This document shows, one piece after another, positions 13,298-27,200 of a stretch of DNA of 64,000 nucleotides. The stretch is taken from the NCBI GenBank assembly GCA_026261815.1, contig JAMPIT010000682.1, positions 506,001 through 570,000 of the forward strand, given 5' to 3'. The stretch's first letter is position 1, and every line of letters begins with the position of its first letter. Both the position numbers and the translations under genes were made by a program. The stretch comes from Monarcha castaneiventris obscurior. Its lineage: Eukaryota; Chordata; Aves; Passeriformes; Monarchidae. A model generated the notes under the pieces. The model was not told where the DNA came from and made no database searches. It saw only the letters and a program-made list of their open reading frames with translations.

Positions 13298-15796
13298 TTT
13301 TTTTATTCAGCTTCAGAGAAATTAAATTCTAAAACTTCTGTTTTAGAGGGAAAACGTGCAGGTTTTCCACTTTTTTTTCTCTGTTATGCTCTTCAGTTTT
13401 TCCCAGTGGATACCTTCAGTTTGAGGGCCCACCCTCACCAAGATAACTAAAGGATCAGGGCTTATCTTGCAGGAAATGTGGAGGTTACAAAAATTATTGC
13501 AATAATTTGCTCACCTATTCAACAATTAAGTATCAATATCATAAGGGAAGAGGGGAATTCAGCTGGTCAGATATGATGTCTCTACTGCTTTTATGTTGAG
13601 GCATATTGTAATCTCTGAATCCACAGGTCCACATTTTGTGCTCAAAGCAGTGATAAAATTTAGTGTCCATCTGCATTTTCAATACAGATTAAGACAATTA
13701 ATGCAAACTAATCAGATAATAATTCAGGATTTTGATAGAATTACTGTAATTTGTGCAAATTTTGTTGTGGTAAGTGTGTAAGTTACCCACCCTGAGCAGA
13801 CCACAGGATCAGCACTTTGTAAGGTAGCAAAGTGACATAAAATAAACACAGAAAATTGTCTCATGTCATCTCACGACCCAGTTAATGTGCTGTCATTAGC
13901 AGCACCATAAACAATTAGACTGCTTAAAACTCCAGTGCCTCACTTTAATTAGCTTCATGATTGAATAGGGGTGTACAATTCTAAATTCATTCAGGTGCTG
14001 TTTAGACCAGAGGGGGAAATAAGCTTTTATAAATATAAAGAAATCTATGAACTGACTAAAACCACAACATTTTCATGAAGCATTTATGAAAAAGCTTTTC
14101 CAATGGAGTTTGCTCCCAAACAGGTCAGAATTGATGAGTGTGTCGACAACACCTTGTGGAGCAGTTCTTCACCCATGCCTTAAAAAAACCTTTTTTTTTT
14201 TTTGCAGAAAGTTCCAGGGCAGTGTGAGAGATGAGGGATTTCAACTCTCTGTCAGGCACAGGGAAAAGTGGGAGCAGGGAAGTGTTGAGGAGCTAAAGCT
14301 CATCCTTGCCCATCCCAGGCTGCCAGCTGGTCACGGCTGCAGTCCTGCCTTGTAAAGCAGGGAGTGCAATGAGGAAGGGCGTGAGGGTGCAGTGGAAATG
14401 ATGGTGGGCCAGAACAGCACATTATAGGAGAAGGAATAATTGAAATGAGCATCAAATCCTGATATATGGAGGTGTCAGTGCAGGCAGAAGGAAAGATACT
14501 GTAAGGTTATTACCTGAACGCAGGGGCAGTGAAAAGGCTGCTGTCAATCAGTTCAAATAAATGGTTTCCTCCTAGCAAGCAGCTAAATTATAAATATTCC
14601 TGAGGTTATAAAGCTGTTGAAAAAAGCAAAACCAAAATGATGGCAGTTATGTGCTTTTCACAGCAAACGCCCAAATTATACAAAACAAGGGAAAGAAAAA
14701 TGACACAAACAAATTGTCTGAACAGAGATTAAGGGCTTTAAATTTATTTACTGTAGAAACAGAGGACATCTACATGATCGCAGGCCATAAATACTTCCAA
14801 GTTAATAATGAGAAATGGAATTATTCACCAGCTGTGTTAACAAACAACCCTTGTGTCTTGCAATGAGGAAAAAAAACTAATGTTAAAGATTTATTATAAG
14901 CTTCAGAACCTTCTGAAAACTTAGCCATTCTTATTGACAGTGCTTTCCCTTTCTGAAATTATATTTATTGCAGACGTGTAGGCCAGGGAATGCAGTGTTG
15001 CTATCAACAGTAACAGCCCACAGACTTTGTCCTGCACTTGGGAGGCCACAGGACCAAGGCACATCGGGTTTCCTTTGTTCCATTTCATCCTGACCTGCCC
15101 AGATCTTTGTTATAACTTGTTTTAACCCTTACAGTGATTTTTCTAGTGGCCAGCTGGCTGTGGCAAATCTGTCTCACTTTTGCCTATCTTTGTACAGTGT
15201 CACCACAGTTTCTGGGCAAGGTGGCAGTGAGGGGTAGTTATTTTGTGGAGAATGAGGTATATATTCCTCCAGTGCAGTGTAGGAATTTCTGACTGTCTGG
15301 AGTGGTGCTGAGCACTGCAGGCATGGAAGGAGGGCAGTGGTGACAGAGGGGAAGTCATGGTGGGAGGTATGACACATGGCAGAGGCTAAATATTAGAAAA
15401 TGTAAAAAAAAATTGCTCCCCCAAGGTGAATAAAAATAATCACAATGTCAAGGAAGAAAAATAAAGCTCATCATACTGAAGCAGTACTGCTGTTTTGTGT
15501 AACTGAGCTTTCTACATAATTATAATCTTTATTTGATTTTCCTTTATTTTTCTGTAATAATTTAACCTAGGCTCATGAAAATCTTTTCTAATTACCATTA
15601 AGACAATAAAGATTTTATTGTTATTATTCATAATAATAATTATTATGTCTGTGGAGTATTTCTTTGCCCATAACAAGCTTTATGAATGTTGATAGGAGAG
15701 TAAAATAGACATTCACTTATTTTAATTCCTTTAATATCAGGACATGCAATAAAGCAGTTATTTTATGAGAGGAGGGAGTTCTTAAATTACTCCCAA
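13298..15796. other. Non-coding DNA
   Basis: Nothing recognisable apart from a short TTATTATTC/AATAATAATTATT palindromic AT stretch near 15,617-15,645. Confidence 0.55.
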
Positions 15797-15905
15797 ATAA
15801 TCACAGAATGTTCTGATTTGGAAGGGACCAACCAGGATCAATAAAGTCCAAGCCCCAACAGTCCCACCACCATTTCAATTGATTATCAGTGATTAGGGCA
15901 GCAAA
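15797..15905 (-). mobile_element. CR1 LINE 3' remnant
   Basis: 'AATCACAGAATGTTCTGATT' followed by TGGAAGGGACC and, after a gap, AGTCCAAGCCCCAACA is the reverse complement of a CR1 3' end. About 100 bp, diverged. Confidence 0.7.
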
Positions 15906-17071
15906 TGAGCCGAGGATATGTTCAATATCTCACCTGCACTTAGAACAGCAATATAAAATGCACAAGGAAGCTTACTCAGGAAAAGAGACTCTCACGTGGG
16001 ACACATAAGCTGGGATAAATCAACTTTCCCTGGAGCTGGGACAGGATGCACCAGCAGGGAGCTCGGCCTTGTAGGGTGAACGTGACATTGGGGCACAACT
16101 ACTACTTCTATATCCTGTGTCAAATTTCTGAGTCCTGGAATTTCCCCAGAGCTTCAGCATACTTCTGTATCAAACCCACACTTGTTTAGAAATCCTGCAG
16201 ATCCCAGGAGAGGGCAGGAATTTTGGGCAGCCGGGCAGTGAGAAGCCTGGGCCTAACCGTGAGTTGGCTGTAGAGGTGCTGATTTGGTCTGTGCACCCTT
16301 TCTGCCCTGCTACCTGCCTCTCTAATTCAATTTCCTCAGCCCTAGCCTTCTCGTTCTCGCAGCACACAGAACTCATTTGTTTCAGCGTGAGAAAGCAGGC
16401 ATTTTAAAATCTGGAAGCTGACGGTCTTGAAGCAGATTCCACAGCGCTTTTTGGGGAGCACAGGGCAGCAAAACAATCCAGGACTTCAAGTCCATGAAGA
16501 CAAGGATGCTTTCTGCCTCTCTGTGGTCCAAGCACAAGCTCCTGCTCCCAGGATCATCTAAAACTGGGAGAACAGAACCTGAATAGGATTTATATCCTGC
16601 CAAGGCTGTGGTTTTCAACAAGAGATTTCCACTCCCTGACTATCAGTGGCTACTGCTCTATTGTTTTGGTTTGGTGCACATGTCTGGGATGTCTGGCCTC
16701 CAAAATCCCTGTCAGATGAAATGTACAAGAGAATCCTCCATCTATCTCACAGAGAGAAGAAATTCAGTGTGCTTAGTAAGGGTTGGATCTGCTGAGCAAC
16801 AGATTTCTGTGATCAATAAAAGCTATCAAGATTTTACAGATGCCAGCCTCAGCCCTACAAACTATGTCCCACACCCTCAGGTGGAGCAATGCCTGATGTG
16901 TGGGTCCTGGAGGCACTTTAAAAGGGAACTGCTCAGTGCTGTCATGAGAGAAATTTGGCAAGCTGCACCTAGAAATAAAGCATTATATGTTTTATACGTT
17001 TAAAGGTCTGTCAGGATCAGACAAACAGAGATCTCTGCTGGTATTAGCTCTGTTTATAACATAAGCAGGAG
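15906..17071. other. Non-coding DNA
   Basis: No feature recognised. Confidence 0.5.
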
Positions 17072-17224
17072 TTCTGAGGATCTCCCTCACTGGGGATATT
17101 CAAGGACCATCTGGACACAATCCTGGGCCACGTGCTCTGGGATGACCTTGCTTGGGCCACAGGGTTGGACCAGATGATCCAGCGTGGTGCCTTCCAACCT
17201 GACCCATTCTGGGATTCCCTGATC
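17072..17224 (+). mobile_element. CR1 LINE 3' remnant
   Basis: 'CACTGGGGATATTCAAGGAC', then GGTTGGACCAGATGATCC and CCTTCCAACCTGACCCATTC with a terminal ATTCTGGGATTCCCTGAT give the typical CR1 3' end in plus orientation. It is truncated to about 150 bp. Confidence 0.85.
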
Positions 17225-20200
17225 TCAATCTTAGGCTAGCACAAAAATCCCACCCACATCTCAGATTAAATATTTAAACTGTTGTGGATGGTGTTGGACA
17301 TTGTTCTGGTGATTTGATCTAACCAGTCAGCCTGGACTGCAAAAGCCCTCAGTGAAATGGTCAGCACAGGACTCCCTGTTTTTCCCAATGAGATTACAGA
17401 TCTGTTCTGTTGTAGGTGACAACATTCACTTCTCTATTAGCACTGAATGATGCTGCTTGCAACAAAGCACCCTTGCTCAACTGCCCATGCCAGAACTACT
17501 CATAGCATTTTCATTTCATTTCCATGAGTTGGTTTTATCTGAAAACCAGTGATAAAGACACAGAACCAAACATTCTGCACTGGGGCAGCAATGTGCTGTT
17601 TTGTACAGTGCTGTGAAAACAGAGTAGGGGACACAGGGATGTTTACTTAAAATCGGATTTTATTTCAGTGCTTCCCTGCAAAGCAGCCTAAGACTCTCAG
17701 AAAAATCCTGCTCCTGAAACAGCCAGGTGGGCCACCATGGCTCACCACATCCATTGTCCTTTTGCATTGCTGGTCCTTCACTGGGTGTCATGTCCTTCCC
17801 AATAAGCCACCAGTTCCAGTGAGGTGCTGTCAGTTTAACACAACGGCATGGAAAAAAGTTGCTGCAAGTCTGGAAGTCCCAGAAAACAATTTTTATCTGC
17901 TCACATCCCCCTCTTTATTGGTCCTTCGGACCTGGTGCTGTAGTACCTTTTCTGGTCTCACAGTGAGTAATGCCCAGCACTGTGTCACACACAGCCAGCT
18001 TCATCTTTGCCTGTCTGAATCCCTTCTGATCTCTCTGCTTTTCCTCAGATCCTCCTGATGTGCACTTCACACAGTGGGAAATGAGTGGGTAGAAAAAAGC
18101 ACTCAAATGAAAACTAGACCTGGGTGAGGATCTCTGGCGAATTGGGAAGGACTCCGCCTCACACTGCTTGATTTTCTCTCCTGTGGAGAAAAGTGTTTCA
18201 TCTTTAACAGATGATGGCTACATTCCTATAAGATTTGACAGCCAAGGGAGAAACTAGACACTGACTTTCTAGGAACTTTTATCTACATGTGAGGTTAATT
18301 TTCCTATCCCAGTGAAAAGCTGGAGCTGCCAGAGGAAAGAAAATGAGCTCTGGGTCACAGTATCAGGATTACAACAGCTCCAGACTCCAGGTGTTGATTT
18401 CTGAAGGGAACTGGAAGAACTTAAAATGAGTTACAAGATACAGAGGCCAGAAATTAAGTGAATTTAGGAAACACACATTGAATGAGATGTAGAGCTAAAA
18501 GGAGACCTTACAGTGGTTGCTGGCATCCAAATCCAAATGCAATTCAGAGGTTCCTTTTGCCAATAACTTCAGGCCTGACAGCTGCTTGCAAGAACACAGT
18601 GCTTTCATTTTGAAAAGCAGTTATTTCCTACAGCCAGAAGTTAGACTTCCCCATGTGCTCTGGCACTTTCTCATTTCAGGAGCTGAGAACCTATTCTCCA
18701 AGGCTACCAATATATGTTGGAAGGCCATGCAAACCTAGATTTGCAGATCCAAGCCACAGCCTGACAGAGATGCTCATATCATGCCTGACTCCTGGTCTCT
18801 TGCTTGCTCTCTTCCCAGCTTGAGGGCTCCTGCTTTCCTGAACAGGCAATGGCCAAACTTCACAAGGAAGGTAAGCCTTGCACAAGCCTTCCTGGAGCTG
18901 GGTGATTAAGGCTACCTCTGAAGAAGGGGGCTTTCACTGACTCTAGAAAAGAAAGCCCCCAGCCAGCATCCCCCAATTCCAAATATTCCGAGCAAGAGCA
19001 GTTGTATGAGAGCACTCTAGCTCCTCTGACCTGTAGTTAACCTATAAAGGATACCCCAGTGTACTTAGACACTGAGTGCTTAATAGTGCTATGTTCTGTA
19101 TTCTGATGAGGGAATGAAATTAAAGGTTTATAGGAGTTCTGATACATCCCTGTGCTTGGTACTTTTTGCCACCTGTCCCTAGGCAGTTCCCACCTGAATG
19201 CACCAGCATGGATCTACACTGCCTATTCAGGCACTAGAAATAATCATTCTGATCACCCTTTCAAGACTGCCTAAGGTTCCCCATTCATTTCATCTTTATG
19301 CCCAGCTCTTTCATGGAATGGCTCAGTTGGATTTTTTTAGGCAGGGCAGAACCTACATGAAGGTGTTCAGTGTGCCCATCTCACTGAAATGATGATGTTC
19401 CTATTAAATCTGGTCGGAGGACTTTCAGTGCTGTGTAACACAACCTAAAAAGATTTAAATCCTTGTCCTTCTGCCCTTGGGCATTGTCCTCTCTAACTAG
19501 TACAATTTTTTTCTGTCAGCTCTGTCCTTTATTTCAGCAAACTCCTTCTCTCTCTTGCAAACCATCTGGCCTTATCTTTGGCTGGAGGTTAAGAAAATTC
19601 TTTTGTCTGATGTTGATCAGCCAGCAGGGAATGCTTACAGCATCAGCTAGCCAGTCTCTACTTTACCTCCCCAGAAAGAAAACAAGAAATTCTCCAAGCC
19701 AGCTTCCCACAGCCTGGAGGGCCTGGGATTTACAGCCTGTTTGAACTCTCCCAGATGGTAACACACCAGGCTGCTGCAGCACCACGCTCAGTGGCTTGTC
19801 CAAAGGCACTTCCTCAGACTGATTTATTTGTTCTCTCAACTTCAACAAGGTTTTGTGTCTGTGTCTCTCTTTTCTCTCTCATTTTCCAGACTGTCCCAAC
19901 TGGACACTTTATGCCACGTGCCATTCTTGTCCACCTAGCAAAGCACATTAAATCTGGGGGGTGGAAACTGGGGTCAGATACATTTGGGAGGAAAAAGGGG
20001 CAGGAATGTGCAGAAAGTTTGCCTGAAGAACACCCTGTGTGCTGGTATAGTAAGCTGACTGTCTACAGATAAAGGAATATATGTCTATGCCTGGAAATGT
20101 GACTTTGCAGTCCTTGCTTCTGTGGGTTTTATTTAATTGTGATATATGCAGCAGTCATAATAGCTTTGGCACAACATCATTTGTGTCTTAATTAAATGAA

Positions 20201-23200
20201 ACATGCTGTTCAGAAACAATGCAGCCGTGGAGTTTGGGAAACATTTGAGATATGCCTTCTGCTCACAGGCTCAGCCTGGCACTACAAACAAAGCAGGCAG
20301 TGTGTGTTTGTGTGTCTGTGCATGCATATTTACATAAAAATAAATTATCATACTGCCCTTTCCTGCACAGTTCCTGATAATTCCGTCAGTTTCAACGCAT
20401 TAGCAAAGAAAATGAGGAAATGACTACCAAAGGGTGAAGGGATAAACTGGCGCTGCTTTCAACTCAGCAAGGCATCAGGAGGCCCCATCATCTGCACAGT
20501 TTAGTTTTGCTTTGACAAACACCACCTCCTCTCCTGGGAGGCTCTTGAAGACACGGTGAGGTTGACACCAGCCTTATCACAAGGAACCAGGACAATAGCT
20601 TGGAAGAACAGAAGCAAAGCCAGAGTATACTTATGAAGGAGGAAAATGAACTGAAAGGAAGCAAAAAGATAAAATGCTTTCAAAGAATGATTTTCGACCA
20701 AAAAAAAAAAAAAAAAAAAGACACACAGACCCCAACATTATCTTGTTGTAGTACACAATTTGACTGAGAATGCAAGATTCCATGTGTTATTGTTGCTGAA
20801 TTCAAATATATTCTCTTAACTGATAATGGAATCCTACACACAATGGCATAACGGGAGACAGAAAAACAGAAGTTTCTCCAGATGTACAGTTTACAGTAAT
20901 TAAGGTTTGTTAAGACTGTTTCTAAAGCCAGTTCTCCATTTTGTGCTTTTGCCAGAAACTGGGATGGGTGTGGGCATGCAAAATGAGAGCTAATTTACCT
21001 ACTGCCAACCAAAAGAGCCCTTCTTTTCTCTTTCACTTCTTCTGCTACTCTATGACCAATTCTCATGCCCCTGTCTCTGAAACTCCACCTCTAGGTACCA
21101 AAAGCCGTGAAATTAAAGGACCCTTTCAAATCTAATTGCGACTTTTAAACACCTCAAAACACTTTTTAATCCACCTGAGAATTAAATTTCACTCATTCCC
21201 ATGCTAAACAGCAAAAAAAGTGTTAATACTTTCAGAACAGAGACTAGAAGAGAGACATAAAGTTGGTTTCTTTTATGATGTACGAAACTGGACTGAGCTT
21301 GAAAATCACCATCTGGATCACTCAGCTGTTGAAGAATTCACAGCACCAGAAATCTACTTCTTGCCCAAAGATTCCTACCATTATTTGCTTTTCTGTACTT
21401 TTTCAAGGAAGTTTTTATACAACTTCTGGGTATTGATTGAGGTATTGTATATTTTAAAACAATTTTTTAGCACTGTAACACATTTTGTTTAGGTTTGGGC
21501 TTTTTTTTTCTCGCCATATGATCTGCCTAAAGCTATTTCTTCTTTACTGCTAAACATAAACTCTGAACAAAAATTATTTTCCCTGCCAAAACACTCTTTT
21601 CAAGTCAATTGCACTTTTGCATGAGAAAAAGCTGTAGGGGATTGTCCCCATGAACTTTGAATGTCTTTCCAATCTTGACGGAGAACAGTTCATACCACCT
21701 ATAAATCTCAATGCTACGCTGCCTGAATAAAAGCTGCTTTCTTAAATTAAACTGCTGCAGTAGGCAGGCTGTAGAACATTTTGGTTTCTATGCTTCTGTG
21801 CATAGTCCCCACCCTGTAAATCTCACTTCTCTTTTCCCTTCCCCAGTGATGTGACAAGGCGTTGGTTCAGCATTTCAGCTGCATGTCAAATAGGAAATAT
21901 TGGGATTTCCCAGCTGCACCAAACCCAGGACAATCCAGTCTGGCGTTGTGTCTCCAAAAGTGACTGTTTTCATGCAAATGGGAGCAATCTTCTAATCACA
22001 CAAGAATTCCTCCTGACCTCTAAGAAACACTGGCTCCAACATCAGCAAAATACGTAACATGATTTCCACTAAATTCATCTCAACAGAACAAAAACTTTGG
22101 TAAATATTCTGAAGTAATTTTGTGGACCTGTGGTGCTTTGTCACAGCCTCCTGTGTGAAACAGTGTTGTTAATTTCTTTATTATCACATTAAATGTCCCC
22201 ATTGTTCTTGTGGTTTAGGAGAGCAGAAGTTCCTGATCTTCAATCTACGTGTTAATGTCTACATTCTATTGTTATCTTCTATTATTATTATTTTATATTC
22301 TGTTATCTGTATCTGCTTCTGTAACAGTATCACTGTATTTCCCTATGCCACTGACTCATTTTGTGTTGTCCTAAGAGATTTTATTGCAAGTGCCTTTTTT
22401 ACCCAAAGCAAACAAATGCACACCCAAAATAATTAATCAAGCCCCAAGATCTTTCATTACAAGTTTTCCATGTTTGGACTAAAAGTGCTAATTAATTGGT
22501 CAATATATTGGGCTAATAGCCTAACTGGATTTGCACAAAAAAATTATCAGCAACTGTGTGAAATACCATCAAACACAAAAAAATCCCCTGACATATGAAG
22601 CCAATTTAATTTAATACTTACAGATTAATTTAACATATTGGTGGACTTTGTCTTTCTTTTTTTTTTTTGGGGGGGGGCATGTTTAGAATTGAATTACTTT
22701 GGTAAATGCTTCAGTTTCTTTATTTCACTGCCCTAGTAGGTGCCTAGGAAATGGTTTTTATGAACATAATCATACTTTGTGCAGCTTTTTTTCTTAGTAT
22801 ATGGGGAGGTTGAGACTTTGGGGTGATTTGATCCTGTAGTTACAACTAATTAAATTCTAAAATGTTACACAGCAACTCTACTCTGCTCAGTGTGCACAGG
22901 TTCCTTCCAAGGACCGCCTAAAATAGTCTACAATATTTTCAGAAATTCAACAGACTTTAAAATTGTGCTAGGCATTCTCAATAGAAAGGGCAGTGCAAAT
23001 AGAACACCTCTGCTCACACTGTATTTATTTAGTACTGGGCATACAAAGTTTGGAAAGGTGGGGTTTGAGGTTTTTTTGTCGTAATATCTCAATCACTGGG
23101 ATGCCATTTGCACCTTTAACTTCATGAAAAGGAACAGAAAGCCCAAAAAAAAAGCATTTTTGGCTTAGGAACAGGGTGAGCAGTCTGTGGCTGAATAGCA

Positions 23201-23714
23201 CCAGTGCCACAGGTTTTACTTTCACTACAATGTCTTGACAGCAGAAGCACTTCACTACAAATTGATAGAGAAACCAGCAAAGGACAGGATAAAAGTGTGT
23301 GCCAGAGTGCTGAAGCAGCTGGGTACAGATTTTGTCTCACTGTTGGATCTTTCCACTGTAATCAGCTTTTTGTTTTTGGGTTTGCTTTTTGTTTTGTGGA
23401 ATCTCAACATGCAATATGCTTTTGATTCTTACAGAGCACTCTTATTTCAAATTTTTTCTTTATGTGAATGTTTGTGTCTGTGTGTGTTTCCTAAGGATAT
23501 CCATGAAGCCTCCCTCCTAATGACACCACAGGAAAAAAAAATCAGCAAGGTGAATGAAGGCAAAGCCTTGCCAAGTCAGAGCAACACAGGAAGGCACAGA
23601 GAACAACACCTTCAGTCGACTAAAAAATTCATCACAGATCAATGATAAGAATATGGAGAACATGCTTATTGCTTGGTTTGCACAAGAAGGCACAGAAGTG
23701 GGTGTTTGTGATCC
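17225..23714. other. Non-coding DNA
   Basis: No gene recognised. Contains a 19-bp poly(A) run near 20,701 and short ATT repeats near 22,279. Confidence 0.5.
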
Positions 23715-23907
23715 TCCCCCTTTCCCTCCCCCTTTCCCTTTCCCTTTCCCTCCCCCTTTCCCTTTCCCTTTCCCTTTCCCTTTCCCTTTCCCTTTCCCTT
23801 TCCCTTTCCCTTTCCCTTTCCCTTTCCCTTTCCCTTTCCCTTTCCCTTTCCCTTTCCCTTTCCCTTTCCCTCTCCCTCTCCCTTTCCCTTTCCCTTTCCC
23901 TTTCCCT
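23715..23907. repeat. (CCCTTT)n hexanucleotide array
   Basis: About 190 bp of almost pure CCCTTT units, with a few CCCCCTTT and CCCTCT variants at both ends. The minus strand reads (AAAGGG)n. It is a continuous polypurine/polypyrimidine tract; it is not the telomere repeat TTAGGG. Long frames reading Phe-Pro or Arg-Glu through it are artefacts. Confidence 0.97.
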
Positions 23908-24239
23908 CATCTATCTGTGCTATTTTTTACCAGTGGTGATGTGAGGGAGAGCCTGCACACCAACGCTGGTGAAATTCAGATTTAGCCTACCTATGGTTTA
24001 TGATAGTATTAGTATTTCAGGGCTTTACTGAATGCCTTGTCATGGTGGTTGCTCAAAATCTCAGAAAATTTGGAAGGAAAAAAATGCTATGTATAATTGA
24101 AACTCAGCTCAGAGCCAACTGGATGTGATAAAAAGATCACAGAAGCCTGCATCAAAATGTTCCAGCAGCCAGACAGGAGGAGAAATACACCCACCTTTGA
24201 GGAAATGTTTCTGAAATTAAAAGATGTTTTAACAGCAAT

Positions 24240-24270
<31 letters not shown>

Positions 24271-27200
24271 GCATTCTGCAGGGTGTAAAGTAAATGTGTT
24301 TCAAAATATGTTACACATTCATACAGCTGTACCGAGGTAAAAAAAAAAATGCAGAGCAGCTCAGGGACAGCTGTGGCAGTGACAGAAACACAAGAAGAGA
24401 GGTGGAGATCGTGTAACCCACCTCCTCTTCTGAATTCTCCTGCCATCGTTTCTGACAGACCTGTGTCTCACTGTGGGAACAGAAGGGTTTCCTCACTGTA
24501 GGGAATATTTTGCTCCTTGTGTAGACCTCCCTGTTCAAGTATCTAATTTTCTATTTTTAGTCTCAGGAAATCGCAGCGTATTAAAATTACAGGAGAATTA
24601 TGGGTTTTGTTGTGGGGTTTTTTTGGGTTTGGGGAGTATTTTTGGGGTTTTTTTTTTAATAGGGATTTCTTTAAAATAGAGTTGGGAAAAGGTTTTAAGA
24701 CACAGGAATTGGTGGGAAGATATTACTGTGTCTATAGACCTCACTAAAATACCAGTGAATTTAATGGACATGTCCTCTTTGACAGGGTAAAGACATAGAT
24801 GACTTTTCTGATAAAATTATGGCTCTTCTGTGCTGCTGGACAAAACATTTCCTCCTATAGGACCAGGACAATAAGGAAATGCAAAAACTAGATATTTTAA
24901 GAAGTTGAAGGGGGGGGGAGAAAAAAAGACAGTGTCCCTTTTGCAGTTACAGACTGTCATTTCACGATTATGAATTCAGATTCAATATTCTGAGCTATTC
25001 TAACTACTTTTTCTTATTCCCCATACAACTGCTAGAGCCACAAAAGCAGCATCAGGTTATCCAGCTCCTCCTCCTGGAAAACTGCTTTTCTCCTTCTAAG
25101 CATTCCAGTAAGGATTGCTGTAAGAGGTTCCAGGAAAATGGAATCTCAGCACCTGTAACTCTTCTGTGAGGAAGGAAGAGAGCAAAAGCAGCAGCTACCA
25201 TCCCACACGGAGCAGGGATGCTGCCAGGGGATGTTCCTGCTGTGCTGGGAGGGAGATTCTCCCTGGCTGAAAACGTTCTCAGCCCTTAGGCACCAGATTC
25301 ACAAACAGCTGTGACACCTCAAAGTGTTTTAACCTTCTTGAACTAAACTCCCTGCTTCAGGGAATCATGCTTATCAACAGTCTGGCTGTGTCTGGTTGCA
25401 AAGACACTTCAAGAAATTGCAGTGTTTGAATCAACACTGGCTTTCTGAAACTGATTATGCTCTGGATTTAAAGCAGGCGGTGAAGCTGTGGTTCATTTTC
25501 TTCCTTAGGGCACAGTGGCATCTAGTGGTCCTACACGGAGTGGATGAGGAAAATAAAAAGTATATTAAAAAAGTACTTTTTCCTTCCCTTTCCTTTTTTT
25601 TTTCCTTTCTTTTTTCTTTTTTTTTTTTTTTTTTAAGACTATTTTTACAAGCAACTTTTGCAATTCCATGAGTTTGTGAATATATTTATCGTGCTCAAAT
25701 GTCTTCACTAGAAATCTGGGCAAGTGCTTCAGGAAAGGAACTGGAGCATTTATGCTGTTCAATGACTTACTTTCAACTCCATTAAAATAATGTATTTTCA
25801 AGTTGGCTAGAACAGGACAATCACAAGTTACACAGATAACTGAGTTTTGGGTTTGTCTAACGCCAGCAACTGGAGTGATTGAAAGCTTCAAGTACCCACA
25901 TATTTGAGAAATCTGGCACTTAAATTATATATATTTGTTACTATATATTCGACTTGAAAAAACTTCACACATTAAAAACCTTCCCATTTTCTTTCCAGGG
26001 ATTTTTGCCAGCATTTGTCATGATGGTGAGGGATAAAGAACATTTCTGCTGTTGGAAGTAAAAAAAAGAGAAAAAGGAGTGGACCAAGCAAGTGTTATGA
26101 GATTATTACTGAAGAGAGATTTCTAAATATATCTATCCTTGTGAGAAGGAAATGTACTCCAAAGCTAATTAGGATCATCCTGTTTCCTTTCATTGTGGTG
26201 AAGATCTAGGCAGTGTTCCTGGACATCTTTCTGTTTGTGACAGCTTGCTTTGCTAGTGCAGGGCAGAAAAAACAAAAACAGCTGAGATAATGAGATTGGC
26301 ACTGCACACCTGTTGGCTTTTTAATGAATGTCACTGGGAAGCACCAAGGGATCTGCCTTCTCCTTGAAATGAGGATGCAATTCATAGTAGCATTAACCTG
26401 AGTTAAGAGAGCACAGCCATGGGAGAAAACACCTCCATATGTAAAGGGAGGAGTTCTACTCTTTACCACTTAAAAACAAGAAAAAAGAAAGGGGAAATCA
26501 CAAGAAACAAATAGCAAGTTTTTGTTAAAAACAAGTGGTTTTGTGGCCGATGGAAGTGGTGACATGGGTCTCATCAGTTTCACACACTTTTTTCACTGGC
26601 TGTATTTGTGATTCCATATGCTAGGCTACCCGTGCAGGGGGCAAAGAAAAGAACTTACTGCTGTAGGAAAGACAATAAAAACAAGGCATCCCTGGTTTAG
26701 AGCCTGTTTTGCAGAGCTCTGTGATGACTTTAGCCAATATTAATGCCATATTAAGGCATTTTAAAAAAATCCACTAAAACCAGCTATGAGATTTAGAACA
26801 AGGCCCAGAGAGTGTAATGCTATAGAATATAATGCACTTCCTGAGTCAAAACAGAAGCTGGAAAATTAATTATTCTTAGAGTGATGAGGAAGAAATCACT
26901 GTACTTTGAACATTCTTTCTCAAAAGTACATATATCTTGAGTTCAAGAAAGGTGATTGCTGGCACACAGCAACACAAGAAATATTGCTGAAGATGTGGGT
27001 TTTCCATGAGTCACAGAGCCACAAAATGCTGTCCTTACCTCTTGCCAGCAACACAAATTGTCCACCTGTGGGATGAGCAGGCACATGGTGCACTGGGTGA
27101 GGAACTGGATGAAGGGCAACTAATAAGCTTCAATTGCAATATTTCCCTGCTAAGACTTCCTGGGGAAAAAAAAAAAAAACAAACACAAAAAAGGCAAGTG

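Noticed and set aside
23715..23907. Interstitial telomere
   Set aside because: The unit is CCCTTT, not CCCTAA.
23554..23985. Phe-Pro, Ser-Leu and Arg-Glu repeat frames
   Set aside because: All are translations of the (CCCTTT)n array.
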